64,000 nucleotides of DNA. It comes from Tigheibacillus halophilus (GTDB lineage: Bacteria > Bacillota > Bacilli > Bacillales > Amphibacillaceae). Positions 50,482-58,963 of this stretch are shown one piece after another. Under the pieces are notes generated by a model. It saw nothing but the letters and a program-made list of their open reading frames with translations. It ran no database searches and had not been told where the DNA came from. The DNA lies in NCBI RefSeq assembly GCF_042683165.1, contig NZ_JBHUIZ010000005.1, forward strand, positions 372,001 through 436,000. Reading direction: 5' to 3'. Made by a program: the position numbers and the translations under genes. Positions within the stretch are counted from its first letter, which is position 1. Every line of letters starts with the position of its first letter.

Positions 50482-50526
50482 AAAACAGCATCTATCGCAG
50501 CTGAAGACTGCAATAGATGCTGTTTT
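50482..50526. terminator. Bidirectional terminator
   Basis: AAAACAGCATCTAT pairs with ATAGATGCTGTTTT, with a further CAG/CTG pair in the loop. It ends the small ORF on the plus strand and the DAACS gene on the minus strand. Confidence 0.88.
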
Positions 50527-50542
50527 TGTTTCTCATATCAAA

Positions 50543-51796
50543 TCAATGTCCGCTTTCCTGGATACATGACAAATCACGCGAACGCTTCTTTTCGGATTGG
50601 TTGATAATACATGTTCCAACCAGGTCCCCTGTCACATTCAAGGAAGTACAGCCCATACCTACAAGTGCGTCGATTGCAGTAAGCAAACCGACTGCTTCCA
50701 TCGGGAGCCCTATCTGCGAGAAGACGGTGGCAATCATGATAATTCCCGCCCCTGGCACACCTGCAGTACCTATAGAAGCCAATGTTCCAACCAGCACTAC
50801 CTGCAGCATGTCAGTGAAACTTAATGGGCTCCCCATAGCATTGGCTGCAAATACGGCAGATACAGCAATCCGGATGGCTGCACCATCCATGTTTACTGTC
50901 GCCCCAAGCGGCAAGCTGAAGCTGTACAGGCTTTTGGAAAGCCCTAATTTCTGTGCCGCTTGCAATGTAAGCGGCAGTGTGCCTGAACTGCTTTGTGTCA
51001 CAAATGAGGTGAGCATCGGTGTTCTGGCAGCCGAAAAGAATTTTAATGGCGATATACCGCTAATAAGCATGAAAAGCACATAGACACCAAGATGGACGAT
51101 TAAAGCGATATACAGTACCATGACGACATGTCCCAGCGAAAGCAACGTATGCACTCCCTGTGTACCGACCGTTTTAGCCATAATAGCGAAGATGCCTATA
51201 GGCACATATTGCAAGATAACGTTCATCAGACGAAACGTTGCTTCATTCAGCCCTTCGATGACAGTATAAACAGTATCCCCTGTCTGTTTGAACTTGTCGG
51301 AGCCCCTAAGCGATGCAATAGCGATTCCGAAAGCAAAAGCAGTAAAAATCATGCCCAGCAGGTTCATTTCGGTAAAAGCCTGGACAATATTGTCAGGCAC
51401 GATATGGAGCAATACATGGACCGCTCCAGGGTTCTCAGGGATATCTACGGCATCACTGGATTTTAACTGGATCCCTGTCCCAGGTTTGAAAACCATGGAA
51501 ACGAGGATACCGACGACGATGGCTAAAGCGGAAGTCACTACATAATAACTGAACACTTTTCCGCCCATTCTGCCAAGGTTGGTAATACTTGTCTGATTCA
51601 CACCTACGATGAGAGTGAATAAAATCAACGGTATGATAAGAAACTGCAGGAGACGCAACAATAAATCCCCGAATGGCGCAAGTACAGTTGCAGCCTCTTT
51701 TCCAAATACCAAACCGACAATGATACCCAGAATTAGTCCAATCGTTATTTTTAGGATTAACGATGCATCCAGGTATTTGTGAAAAAGAGTTTTCAC
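50543..51796 (-). CDS. DAACS family dicarboxylate/amino acid:cation symporter
   Basis: A 417-residue sodium- or proton-coupled symporter of the GltP/GltT/DctP family. The two re-entrant loops and substrate region are clear: TQSSSGTLPLTLQAA (serine-rich HP1), NMDGAAIRIAVSAVF (cation site) and GVPGAGIIMIATV plus DALVGMGCTSLNVTGDL near the C-terminus. Eight helices are expected. It may carry glutamate, aspartate, C4-dicarboxylates or cystine (TcyP is a relative). It has an ATG start with AGGAGGTCG-type site upstream on the minus strand. Confidence 0.88.
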   Translation of the reverse strand: MKTLFHKYLDASLILKITIGLILGIIVGLVFGKEAATVLAPFGDLLLRLLQFLIIPLILFTLIVGVNQTSITNLGRMGGKVFSYYVVTSALAIVVGILVSMVFKPGTGIQLKSSDAVDIPENPGAVHVLLHIVPDNIVQAFTEMNLLGMIFTAFAFGIAIASLRGSDKFKQTGDTVYTVIEGLNEATFRLMNVILQYVPIGIFAIMAKTVGTQGVHTLLSLGHVVMVLYIALIVHLGVYVLFMLISGISPLKFFSAARTPMLTSFVTQSSSGTLPLTLQAAQKLGLSKSLYSFSLPLGATVNMDGAAIRIAVSAVFAANAMGSPLSFTDMLQVVLVGTLASIGTAGVPGAGIIMIATVFSQIGLPMEAVGLLTAIDALVGMGCTSLNVTGDLVGTCIINQSEKKRSRDLSCIQESGH

Positions 51797-52009
51797 AATT
51801 CGACCTCCTATATAAAATGAACCTTCATTCCATCGCTGTTTGTTTAGCTTGTTGAATGTTCATTTGGTGGACAGGATTTGAATTATTCACGCTTAAAACC
51901 GGAAGGATTACGATATATCAAGCGTGATAACTCTAAACCTGATTATTTCACTTGGTTTTATGCGCTACTTACTTTACGCTTTCTGTTAATGACTGTCAAA
52001 AAACTTGCT

Positions 52010-52771
52010 TCAGTCACTCCGCATCTGTGCCCACTCCTGGATGACTGATTTGTACATGCCCTTATTTCTCGAAAAAATGCGCTGACGATGGCCGTTAGCA
52101 CCGGATGGATGTGGAAATCCACTCAGGCAATAAGCATTTGTAATTTGTTTTTCTTTCATTAGTCTTTGGATTTCCTGATCAACAACTTTTCCAAGCGGTA
52201 TGATCAGTTTCGTTGTGTGAATAGCTTCCATTTCATTAGGGAATACCTCATTTAAATAGGTATGCAGGGCGGGGACCCGTTGTAAAACGGGCTGATAACC
52301 AGTGTAATTTTTGCCGCTGCGAAACAAAGGGTATTTAACGATGGAGGTTGTATGCAGCAAGTGTCTGTGCTCCGAAAACAAGGAGTTTGCCGAAATATGC
52401 AGCACATCAAATAATCCACACGACTGTAGCATCTTGACCAAATTAATCCGCATGGAGCCGATAAAGCTTGCGGCTTCCTTCGTCTCCTTAAGTACCTGGT
52501 GCAGTGTTTTTCCTTGGTTATAGCTATGTAAGAATTGAATGAGAGCTGCTCTCATTTGCTGCCAGCCTGGTGTGATGCCAGCAATAACAACTGGAGCATC
52601 ATAATTGATGTATTCATTATGAGGAGAATAGAACATTTCCAACCCGCTTGAACGTCCCATTAGCAAAAGGGGGCTATTTAATATATTTTGCTTGGTAATC
52701 TCTATTTTGTCCGCAGCCATTTTTTCCAATACTGGTAAAAAAGAAGCAAATGCACTATTCATCGTCCTCAA
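52010..52771 (-). CDS. Uracil-DNA glycosylase superfamily-like protein
   Basis: A 253-residue protein with features of the uracil-DNA glycosylase superfamily: a motif 1-like turn PVVIAGITPGWQQM near residue 75 and a motif 2-like GFPHPSGANGHRQRIF near the C-terminus (HPSxxxxGxR). The usual active-site Asp or His after GxxPG is not obvious. The middle contains an unassigned helical insert. It may excise or bind damaged bases, or be a non-catalytic relative; I would not assign an activity. It is alone on its strand, with a 213-bp gap downstream that shows no gene. Confidence 0.55.
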   Translation of the reverse strand: MRTMNSAFASFLPVLEKMAADKIEITKQNILNSPLLLMGRSSGLEMFYSPHNEYINYDAPVVIAGITPGWQQMRAALIQFLHSYNQGKTLHQVLKETKEAASFIGSMRINLVKMLQSCGLFDVLHISANSLFSEHRHLLHTTSIVKYPLFRSGKNYTGYQPVLQRVPALHTYLNEVFPNEMEAIHTTKLIIPLGKVVDQEIQRLMKEKQITNAYCLSGFPHPSGANGHRQRIFSRNKGMYKSVIQEWAQMRSD

Positions 52772-52882
52772 CTCCCCCCTTAGATACCTTTACATTACCC
52801 TAATTTGCAGAATACAATCAATAAGAGAGATAAATTGGATATGTTATCATAGTGACAGCGATGCAAGTACGGAGGGAAAAGT

Positions 52883-53167
52883 ATGAGCCTGAAAGCTGTT
52901 TTACCTTATTTCGAGGTGATTCGCGAAGTGAAGAGTGTGGAACAGATTGATACAGAAGAAGAAAGACTATTGAAGCTATACAAGGATAAAGTCACATCCA
53001 AGCACCATACCTTTTTGCTGCACGAAGTGATGGATATGACCTTTCGGAAATTCGGCAAAGCGGGTTTGCTTTACGTCTATACAAACAGCGGGATTTTTAC
53101 ATTTAAATTGAAAATAAAACCAGACGAATTTCTGAAAACCTATCGGAAACTTTCTGGAAAACCTTGA
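52883..53167 (+). CDS. Small conserved protein, unknown function
   Basis: A 94-residue soluble protein (MSLKAVLPYFEVIREVKSVE...SGIFTFKLKIKPDEFLKTYRKL). The mix of beta-prone segments (LLYVYTNSGIFTFKLKI) and a C-terminal helix resembles a small PH-like fold, which is a guess. ACGGAGGG precedes the ATG at 52883. It converges on the amino-acid ABC ATPase gene with a 25-bp gap. Confidence 0.6.
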   Translation: MSLKAVLPYFEVIREVKSVEQIDTEEERLLKLYKDKVTSKHHTFLLHEVMDMTFRKFGKAGLLYVYTNSGIFTFKLKIKPDEFLKTYRKLSGKP

Positions 53168-53192
53168 ATAGTGGCGTTCCGTTTTGCGGATT

Positions 53193-53936
53193 TTACCGGC
53201 TGCGATGGAGAAATGCCTTTGTCCGTTCGGATCGCGGATTTTCAAAGATATCATTCGCAGTCCCGGATTCAATGATTTTTCCTTGATCAAGTACAATGAC
53301 GTGATCGGCTACATGGCGGGCGAAGTCCATTTCATGGGTGACTACAACCATTGTCATGCTTTCTTTGGCGAGCTCTTTCATCACTTGTAGCACTTCAGCA
53401 GTAAGTTCCGGATCCAGTGCGGAAGTTGGTTCATCAAATAGCATAATATCAGGATCCATCATTAGGGCCCGGGCGATGGCGACACGCTGTTTTTGACCGC
53501 CGGATAACTTTGCGGGGTAATGATCAGCCCATTTAGCAAGGCCCACTTTTTTAAGCAGCTCTCCTGCTCTTTTTTTTGTCAGGGACTTGGCCTCTTTTTT
53601 GACATATTTCGGTGCAAGCACCAGGTTTTCGCTAACGGTCAAATTTGGAAATAAGTTGAAGTGCTGAAACACCATTCCCATTTTAGCAGTGATACGTTTC
53701 ATAGCGGCAGCACTTACATACTTTCCGTCTTTTGCCAAATAAGCCCCATCGATACGGATTGCGCCACTGTCGGCTTCTTCGAGATGAATGAGACTTCGGA
53801 GCAATGTGCTTTTACCTGACCCTGATGGGCCAATAATCGCGAGCACCTCATTTTTTCCAACAGAAAACGTTACATTCTTCAATACTTTTGTCTCGTTATA
53901 TGTCTTGCCAAGTTCCATAATTTCCATGATAGCCAT
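53193..53936 (-). CDS. Polar amino acid ABC transporter ATP-binding protein
   Basis: A 247-residue ABC ATPase: Walker A GPSGSGKSTLL, Q-loop MVFQHFNLFPNLTV, signature LSGGQKQRVAIARALMM, Walker B IMLFDEPTSALDPEL and the switch histidine VTHEMDFARHVAD. It is of the GlnQ/HisP group that energises uptake of polar amino acids. It is the last gene of the binding protein-permease-ATPase operon. Confidence 0.93.
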   Translation of the reverse strand: MAIMEIMELGKTYNETKVLKNVTFSVGKNEVLAIIGPSGSGKSTLLRSLIHLEEADSGAIRIDGAYLAKDGKYVSAAAMKRITAKMGMVFQHFNLFPNLTVSENLVLAPKYVKKEAKSLTKKRAGELLKKVGLAKWADHYPAKLSGGQKQRVAIARALMMDPDIMLFDEPTSALDPELTAEVLQVMKELAKESMTMVVVTHEMDFARHVADHVIVLDQGKIIESGTANDIFENPRSERTKAFLHRSR

Positions 53937-53971
53937 AGTTCATCGTTCCCTTTATGAAAAATCAATTTCTT

Positions 53972-54631
53972 TTATTCAAAACGTATCCGCTTCTCCAGCA
54001 TATTGAAAATTAGCGATATCATTACAGTCATGAGCAGGTAAATCAGTGCCGCCAGGAAAAATGGCAGAATGGTGAAATCGCGATTGACGGCTGTTTGAGC
54101 AAAATGCAACAATTCCGGCACGGCAACAGCATACAACAAAGCGGTGTCTTTAATCAGTGTAACGGATTCGTTGGCTACAGCAGGGAGTGCGATGCGAAAC
54201 ATCTGTGGCATTATAATCTTGCGCATCGTCTGCCATTTGTTTAATCCGAGCACTTGCGCGGCTTCATATTGTCCGCTGTCTACTCCCAATAGGCCGCCGC
54301 GGAAAATTTCAGCGAAATATGCAGCATAATTGATGATGAAACCAATCGATGCAGCGACAAACCGGTCAAGAACAAGGTACGGACCGATAACAGGCAGCAT
54401 TGGCAGACCGAAACAGATGATCAGCAACTGCAGCAAAAGGGGAGTCCCACGGACAATGTATATATAAGCTTTGGCGGCCAATGACAATAGCTTGAAACTG
54501 CTATTGACAGCCACGGTAAGTAAAAAGCCAAGGGGAATTGAAATAATGATGGCGATGAAAAACAAGATAATCGTCATTTCCGCGCCCTGCAGCATTGGCT
54601 TGATAAGTGAAACAATATAGTCAAAAGACAT
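53972..54631 (-). CDS. Polar amino acid ABC transporter permease
   Basis: A 219-residue permease of the HisM/GlnP type with five helices and the EAA loop (EAAQVLGLNKWQTMRKIIMPQMFRIALPAVANE; key part EAAQVLGLNKWQ) that docks on the ATPase. It probably works as a homodimer. The ATG at 54631 has GGAGGAATAA upstream. Confidence 0.92.
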   Translation of the reverse strand: MSFDYIVSLIKPMLQGAEMTIILFFIAIIISIPLGFLLTVAVNSSFKLLSLAAKAYIYIVRGTPLLLQLLIICFGLPMLPVIGPYLVLDRFVAASIGFIINYAAYFAEIFRGGLLGVDSGQYEAAQVLGLNKWQTMRKIIMPQMFRIALPAVANESVTLIKDTALLYAVAVPELLHFAQTAVNRDFTILPFFLAALIYLLMTVMISLIFNMLEKRIRFE

Positions 54632-54744
54632 AATTTATTCCTCCAGATAAACAGGCAGTCACCTGCTGCTAACTTTATGCAATATGAAAGTGTTGTGTGG
54701 CTTTCCGACACCTCCCAATCAGATTATTTGCTGAAAATGCCGTT

Positions 54745-55518
54745 TTATTTTAATATTTTATCCTCGCCAAACCATTTTTCGGAGACTTTATCGGCAGTAC
54801 CGTCTTTATTTAGTTTATCGAGTGCTTGCTGCAAACTTTTCAACAGCTTACCATTTCCTTTTTTAACTCCGATTCCGTACTTTTCCGAAGCAAGCGAATG
54901 ATCAAGCACTTTGAATGTATTTTTTTCATGCGCCATATAGTAGTCGATCACCACTTCATCGATCACGACTGCATCAAGTCTGCCGTTTTTCAAATCGTTT
55001 AACGCAGTCACATTGTCTGCAAACTCGGAGACTTTTTTCACTTTATCTTTGATCGGACTTTTATCCAGTGCATCTCCGGCTGATGAAAGAGACTGCAGAC
55101 CGATTACTTTTCCGTTAAGATCTTGCAATGTTTGTATTTTGGAGTCTGCCAACGTTGCGATTACTTGTCTGTTTTCCAGATAAGGTTTGGTAAAAAGCAC
55201 CTTTTTGCTGCGCTCATCCGTGATCGTGTAGCCGTTCCAAATTAAATCAATACGATCGCTATTCAGTTCAGATTCCTTCGTACTCCAGTCGATTGGTTGA
55301 AACTGGGCTTCTTTTCCCATTTCTTTGGCGGCAGCTTTTGCATAATCGATATCAAATCCTGCCAATTTGTTGTTTTCATCTCGGAAGCCAAGTGGTGCCA
55401 TTTTGTCGTCCACACCTATGACCAGTTTGTTGTCATTTTTCTTTGCTTCTGAAGAAGTACATCCAGCAAGGATTGTCGGTACAAGTATGAATGCTAGAAT
55501 GATTGCTAAACGTTTCAT
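54745..55518 (-). CDS. Amino acid ABC transporter substrate-binding lipoprotein
   Basis: A 257-residue lipoprotein of family SBP_bac_3, with lipobox LAGC (Cys20). The binding-fold signature is present (KLAGFDIDYAKAAAKEMG, IDLIWNGYTITDERSKKVLFTKPYL). The phrase IWNGYTITDER is seen in cystine/glutamine-type binding proteins, but the substrate cannot be fixed. It is the first gene of the operon; a sigma-A promoter and an operator-like palindrome lie upstream. Confidence 0.9.
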   Translation of the reverse strand: MKRLAIILAFILVPTILAGCTSSEAKKNDNKLVIGVDDKMAPLGFRDENNKLAGFDIDYAKAAAKEMGKEAQFQPIDWSTKESELNSDRIDLIWNGYTITDERSKKVLFTKPYLENRQVIATLADSKIQTLQDLNGKVIGLQSLSSAGDALDKSPIKDKVKKVSEFADNVTALNDLKNGRLDAVVIDEVVIDYYMAHEKNTFKVLDHSLASEKYGIGVKKGNGKLLKSLQQALDKLNKDGTADKVSEKWFGEDKILK

Positions 55519-55562
55519 GTTTTTTCCTCCTGTTGAAGTATGTTTTTCTTTGCCACTTTATC

Positions 55563-55580
55563 ACTTTAATTAACTAAAGT
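55563..55580. promoter_or_regulatory. Operator-like palindrome before the amino acid ABC operon
   Basis: ACTTTAATTAACTAAAGT is an 18-bp near-perfect palindrome (two central mismatches), between the -10 box and the ribosome site of the binding-protein gene. An unknown repressor probably binds it. Confidence 0.5.
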
Positions 55581-55588
55581 ATTGATTT

Positions 55589-55618
55589 ATTATAGCATGA
55601 TGAAAATTTAGTTTGCAA
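55589..55618 (-). promoter_or_regulatory. sigma-A promoter of the amino acid ABC operon
   Basis: On the minus strand TTGCAA (55618-55613) and TATAAT (55594-55589) are 18 bp apart. Confidence 0.7.
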
Positions 55619-55814
55619 GAGAAATATTTACCAGTGAAATGGATTAAAGGTTTATTTCATGAAGCTCGGCTGCTGCAGGCACGGTTGTCTACTGTCCAAG
55701 GCTGAAGGCCGAATTATCGTCACACAGGACAAAAGCCTATTTTCTGTCTGTGGACGTTCCTGGATGGGTGTATGCGCATAGAATGGTAAAAACTTCTACC
55801 GGGAAGTGAAGAAA

Positions 55815-56669
55815 ATGAGTCTATATATAAATGAGAAAGGAAAAAGGATCTTTAAAAATAATCAAGTAGCGGCTCCAAACCAATCATATTATCAGTCAGA
55901 TCAGCGGGCAGCGTTGTTGCAGCAGCAACAGCGGCAGATGGCTTCCATTCAGCAGTCATTAACTGATCTGAAAATGAGGCAGATGGATTCAGGAAAAAAC
56001 TGGAAGGATATACAGGCGTTACTGAAGGCATTTCAGCAGGATAATCAAAAACAACAGATAGCTCATGAAGCAATTTTCAACGCAATGGAAGAGAACAAAG
56101 ACTTGGTCCAGTCAGCTATAGGTGATGAGCAGGAAACGAAGCAGGTAGTGCTGCAGGAATTGGAACAAGTGCGAGAGTACTGCCAACATTTAGCCGCCAA
56201 GGCCGAGAAGCAAAACGATGCATCTTTAAAATTAGATGAAAAGCTTCATATGATAAATCAAGCGATTGAAGCTACACAAATTATGCAAGAACAAACATTG
56301 GCAGAGCTAGCTGTGCAATACAGTCAAGGGGATATGTTCAAGGAACAGCTGCAAAGCCATAAAAACGTATTGAAAGAGCACATGCTGCAGCAGGAAAACG
56401 CAATGGAGGAGCATGTACAGACTGTCAATAGTGATTTAGAGGAGAGGCAGACGCGAATGTCGCAACGGATGGAAAACCAGGAAGCTGCAATGGAGAAAAT
56501 GTTGCGGCAAATTAATAGTCTACGGGCTATCATTTATGAAAGATCCAATCATTTGGCTGACAAGATGGAAGAAGGTTTTCGCCTCTCCTCTGCATTTGCT
56601 TATAATTTACTGACACGCAAAGATCAGCCAATCGCTATGGTGACAAAGGAAAAAAGCAGACAGTCATAA
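55815..56669 (+). CDS. Long coiled-coil protein, unknown function
   Basis: A 284-residue hydrophilic protein. After a short N-terminal segment (SLYINEKGKRIFKNNQV) it is Gln/Glu/Met-rich with heptad-like spacing over about residues 30-255, so a long coiled coil is expected. No catalytic domain, signal peptide or membrane segment is seen. ATG 55815 is preferred; a GTG at 55806 is in frame. It lies just upstream of prkA on the same strand, separated by 216 bp, and may be sporulation-linked by position only. The 296-bp gap before it shows no gene. Confidence 0.6.
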   Translation: MSLYINEKGKRIFKNNQVAAPNQSYYQSDQRAALLQQQQRQMASIQQSLTDLKMRQMDSGKNWKDIQALLKAFQQDNQKQQIAHEAIFNAMEENKDLVQSAIGDEQETKQVVLQELEQVREYCQHLAAKAEKQNDASLKLDEKLHMINQAIEATQIMQEQTLAELAVQYSQGDMFKEQLQSHKNVLKEHMLQQENAMEEHVQTVNSDLEERQTRMSQRMENQEAAMEKMLRQINSLRAIIYERSNHLADKMEEGFRLSSAFAYNLLTRKDQPIAMVTKEKSRQS

Positions 56670-56822
56670 CTTTTCCTGCCGAGGATTTTGTGATAGTGAA
56701 CAAGTAAACCGGCAGTGAAAAGGAATGGCAGGCAGAAGATTTTGCGGCGGATTGGAAAACATACCGCTGCAATCGAAAAATACGTTGAATCATATATGGA
56801 CTTTACCCGAAATTGAAGGAAG

Positions 56823-56851
56823 TCATGTTCAACGTTTGTCAGGCATAAGCT
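56823..56851 (+). promoter_or_regulatory. sigma-E-like promoter of prkA
   Basis: TCATGTT and CATAAGCT are 14 bp apart, against the sigma-E consensus KMATATT-N14-CATACAHT. PrkA genes are under sigma-E in Bacillus subtilis. Confidence 0.65.
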
Positions 56852-56885
56852 ATAGAAACCCATAACCCGGATGGAGGGGAAAATA

Positions 56886-58781
56886 TTGGACATTTTGAAC
56901 AAGGTGAGGGACTACCGGGAAGAAGAGGCAAGATTGAAATGGGAAGGTACATTTGCCGATTACTTGGAGCTTGTGAAGGAACGTCCCGAAGTGGCGCAAA
57001 CCGCCCACTCGCGCATGTATCAGATGATTAAAAATGCAGGTGTATCTAAAAAAGGCAATGGGAAATCATATGACTTTTTCAGCAAGGAGATATTTGGACT
57101 GCAGGAGGCGATTGAAAGGCTTGTGGAGGAGTATTTCCATCCAGCAGCCAAAAGGCTTGATGTACGCAAACGTATATTGCTGTTGATGGGGCCTGTCAGC
57201 GGGGGGAAATCAACGATTGTCACCATGTTGAAGCGTGGACTCGAGCAATTCACAAAGACAGATGAAGGTGCTGTTTATGCCATTAAAGGCTGTCCTATGC
57301 ATGAGGATCCACTTCACTTGATACCAAATCACCTGCGGGAAGATTTTTATGATGAATATGGTATACGCATTGAAGGCAGTCTGTCCCCATTGAATACGAT
57401 GCGTTTAGAACAAGAATATGGTGGACGGATAGAGGATGTCATCGTCGAGCGTATTTTTTTCTCTGAGGATAAGCGTGCCGGAATTGGAACATTTAGTCCA
57501 TCTGATCCGAAATCCCAGGATATTGCTGATTTGACAGGAAGCATCGATTTCTCCACTATCGCCGAGTTCGGTTCGGAATCTGATCCGCGCGCCTACCGTT
57601 TTGATGGGGAGCTGAATAAAGCGAATCGTGGCATGATGGAATTTCAGGAAATGCTGAAATGTGATGAGAAGTTTCTCTGGCATCTGCTGTCATTGACACA
57701 GGAAGGGAATTTCAAAGCGGGTAGATTCGCACTTATTTCTGCGGATGAGGTCATTCTCGCTCACACAAACGAAGCGGAATACCGTGCTTTCATTTCCAAT
57801 CAAAAAAATGAAGCGCTCCATTCACGTATTATTGTCATGCCTATTCCATATAATCTGCGGGTGAGTGAAGAAGAGCGTATTTATGAAAAAATGATTCGTG
57901 AAAGTGACATGGCACATGTGCATATCGCACCACATGCACTTAGAGTCGCTGCTATCTTTACCATTTTGACGCGACTGAAAGAATCGAAAAAGAATGGTAT
58001 TGATTTAGTTAAAAAAATGCGGCTTTATGACGGTGAGACTGTCGAAGGTTTCAATCAGGGTGACGTAACGGAAATGAAAAATGAATTCCACGATGAGGGC
58101 ATGAGCGGCATCGATCCACGCTATGTCATCAACCGAATTTCATCGACAATCATCCAAAAGGATGTGCCTTCTGTTAATGCACTGGATGTGCTTCGATCGT
58201 TAAAAGACGGTTTGGGTGCTCATCCTTCCATTACAGATGAAGAGAAAGAAAAGTATTTGAACTATATTGCTGTGGCAAGAAGAGAGTATGATGAAATAGC
58301 CAAAAAAGAAGTACAAAAAGCATTTGTCTATTCCTATGAAGAGTCTGCGAAAACTTTGATGGATAACTATCTGGATAATGTGGAAGCATTTTGCAATAAA
58401 AATAAATTGACAGATCCATTGACTGGTGAGGAAATGCAGCCAGATGAAAAACTGATGCGCTCCATTGAAGAACAGATCGGTATCTCAGAAAATGCAAAAA
58501 AGGCATTTCGCGAGGAGATATTGATTCGTATCTCGGCATATGCGCGCAAGGGGAAACGTTTTGATTACAATTCGCATGATCGGCTGCGTGAAGCTATTCA
58601 GAAGAAGCTGTTCGCCGATTTGAAAGATGTTGTCAAAATCACGACATCCAGTAAAACACCGGATGAACAGCAGTTGAAAAAAATCAACGAGGTGGTGGCC
58701 CGTCTGATTGACGAATATGGCTATAATTCCATTTCGGCAAACGAATTGCTGCGTTACGTCGGAAGCTTGCTGAATCGATGA
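56886..58781 (+). CDS. prkA: Sporulation-associated AAA+ protein kinase/protease PrkA
   Basis: A 631-residue PrkA, equal in length to the Bacillus subtilis protein. The N-terminal AAA+ domain has Walker A GPVSGGKST near residue 101; the C-terminal part has the PrkA kinase-like domain. Reported as a serine kinase and more recently as an ATP-dependent protease acting in sporulation. Characteristic stretches include FADYLELVKERPEVAQTAHSR, YFHPAAKRLDVRKRILLLMG and GIDPRYVINRISS. The TTG at 56886 gives the family N-terminus (MDILNKVRDYREEE) and follows GGAGGGGAAAA; the GTG/ATG at 56871 lies before this site. A sigma-E-like promoter precedes it and a strong terminator follows. Confidence 0.94.
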   Translation: MDILNKVRDYREEEARLKWEGTFADYLELVKERPEVAQTAHSRMYQMIKNAGVSKKGNGKSYDFFSKEIFGLQEAIERLVEEYFHPAAKRLDVRKRILLLMGPVSGGKSTIVTMLKRGLEQFTKTDEGAVYAIKGCPMHEDPLHLIPNHLREDFYDEYGIRIEGSLSPLNTMRLEQEYGGRIEDVIVERIFFSEDKRAGIGTFSPSDPKSQDIADLTGSIDFSTIAEFGSESDPRAYRFDGELNKANRGMMEFQEMLKCDEKFLWHLLSLTQEGNFKAGRFALISADEVILAHTNEAEYRAFISNQKNEALHSRIIVMPIPYNLRVSEEERIYEKMIRESDMAHVHIAPHALRVAAIFTILTRLKESKKNGIDLVKKMRLYDGETVEGFNQGDVTEMKNEFHDEGMSGIDPRYVINRISSTIIQKDVPSVNALDVLRSLKDGLGAHPSITDEEKEKYLNYIAVARREYDEIAKKEVQKAFVYSYEESAKTLMDNYLDNVEAFCNKNKLTDPLTGEEMQPDEKLMRSIEEQIGISENAKKAFREEILIRISAYARKGKRFDYNSHDRLREAIQKKLFADLKDVVKITTSSKTPDEQQLKKINEVVARLIDEYGYNSISANELLRYVGSLLNR

Positions 58782-58800
58782 TTTTATAGATAAACAGCAA

Positions 58801-58841
58801 AAACAACAGGACTAATGAATATGGTTAGTCCTGTTGTTTTT
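58801..58841 (+). terminator. Terminator of prkA
   Basis: AAACAACAGGACTAA pairs perfectly with TTAGTCCTGTTGTTT around a 9-base loop, then T residues. Confidence 0.9.
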
Positions 58842-58894
58842 AAAAAAGACTGTCCCGGGATCGTGGACAAAGCGCTGGGATTTGGCCAGAGCGC

Positions 58895-58923
58895 AAACAT
58901 TGATTATCACGGATGCATAAGCT
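58895..58923 (+). promoter_or_regulatory. sigma-E-like promoter of yhbH
   Basis: AAACATT and CATAAGCT are 14 bp apart; the -10 box is identical to that of prkA. Confidence 0.6.
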
Positions 58924-58963
58924 GGAGAAAGGGATGTAATCTTAAACTGAAGGTGGGGATAGT

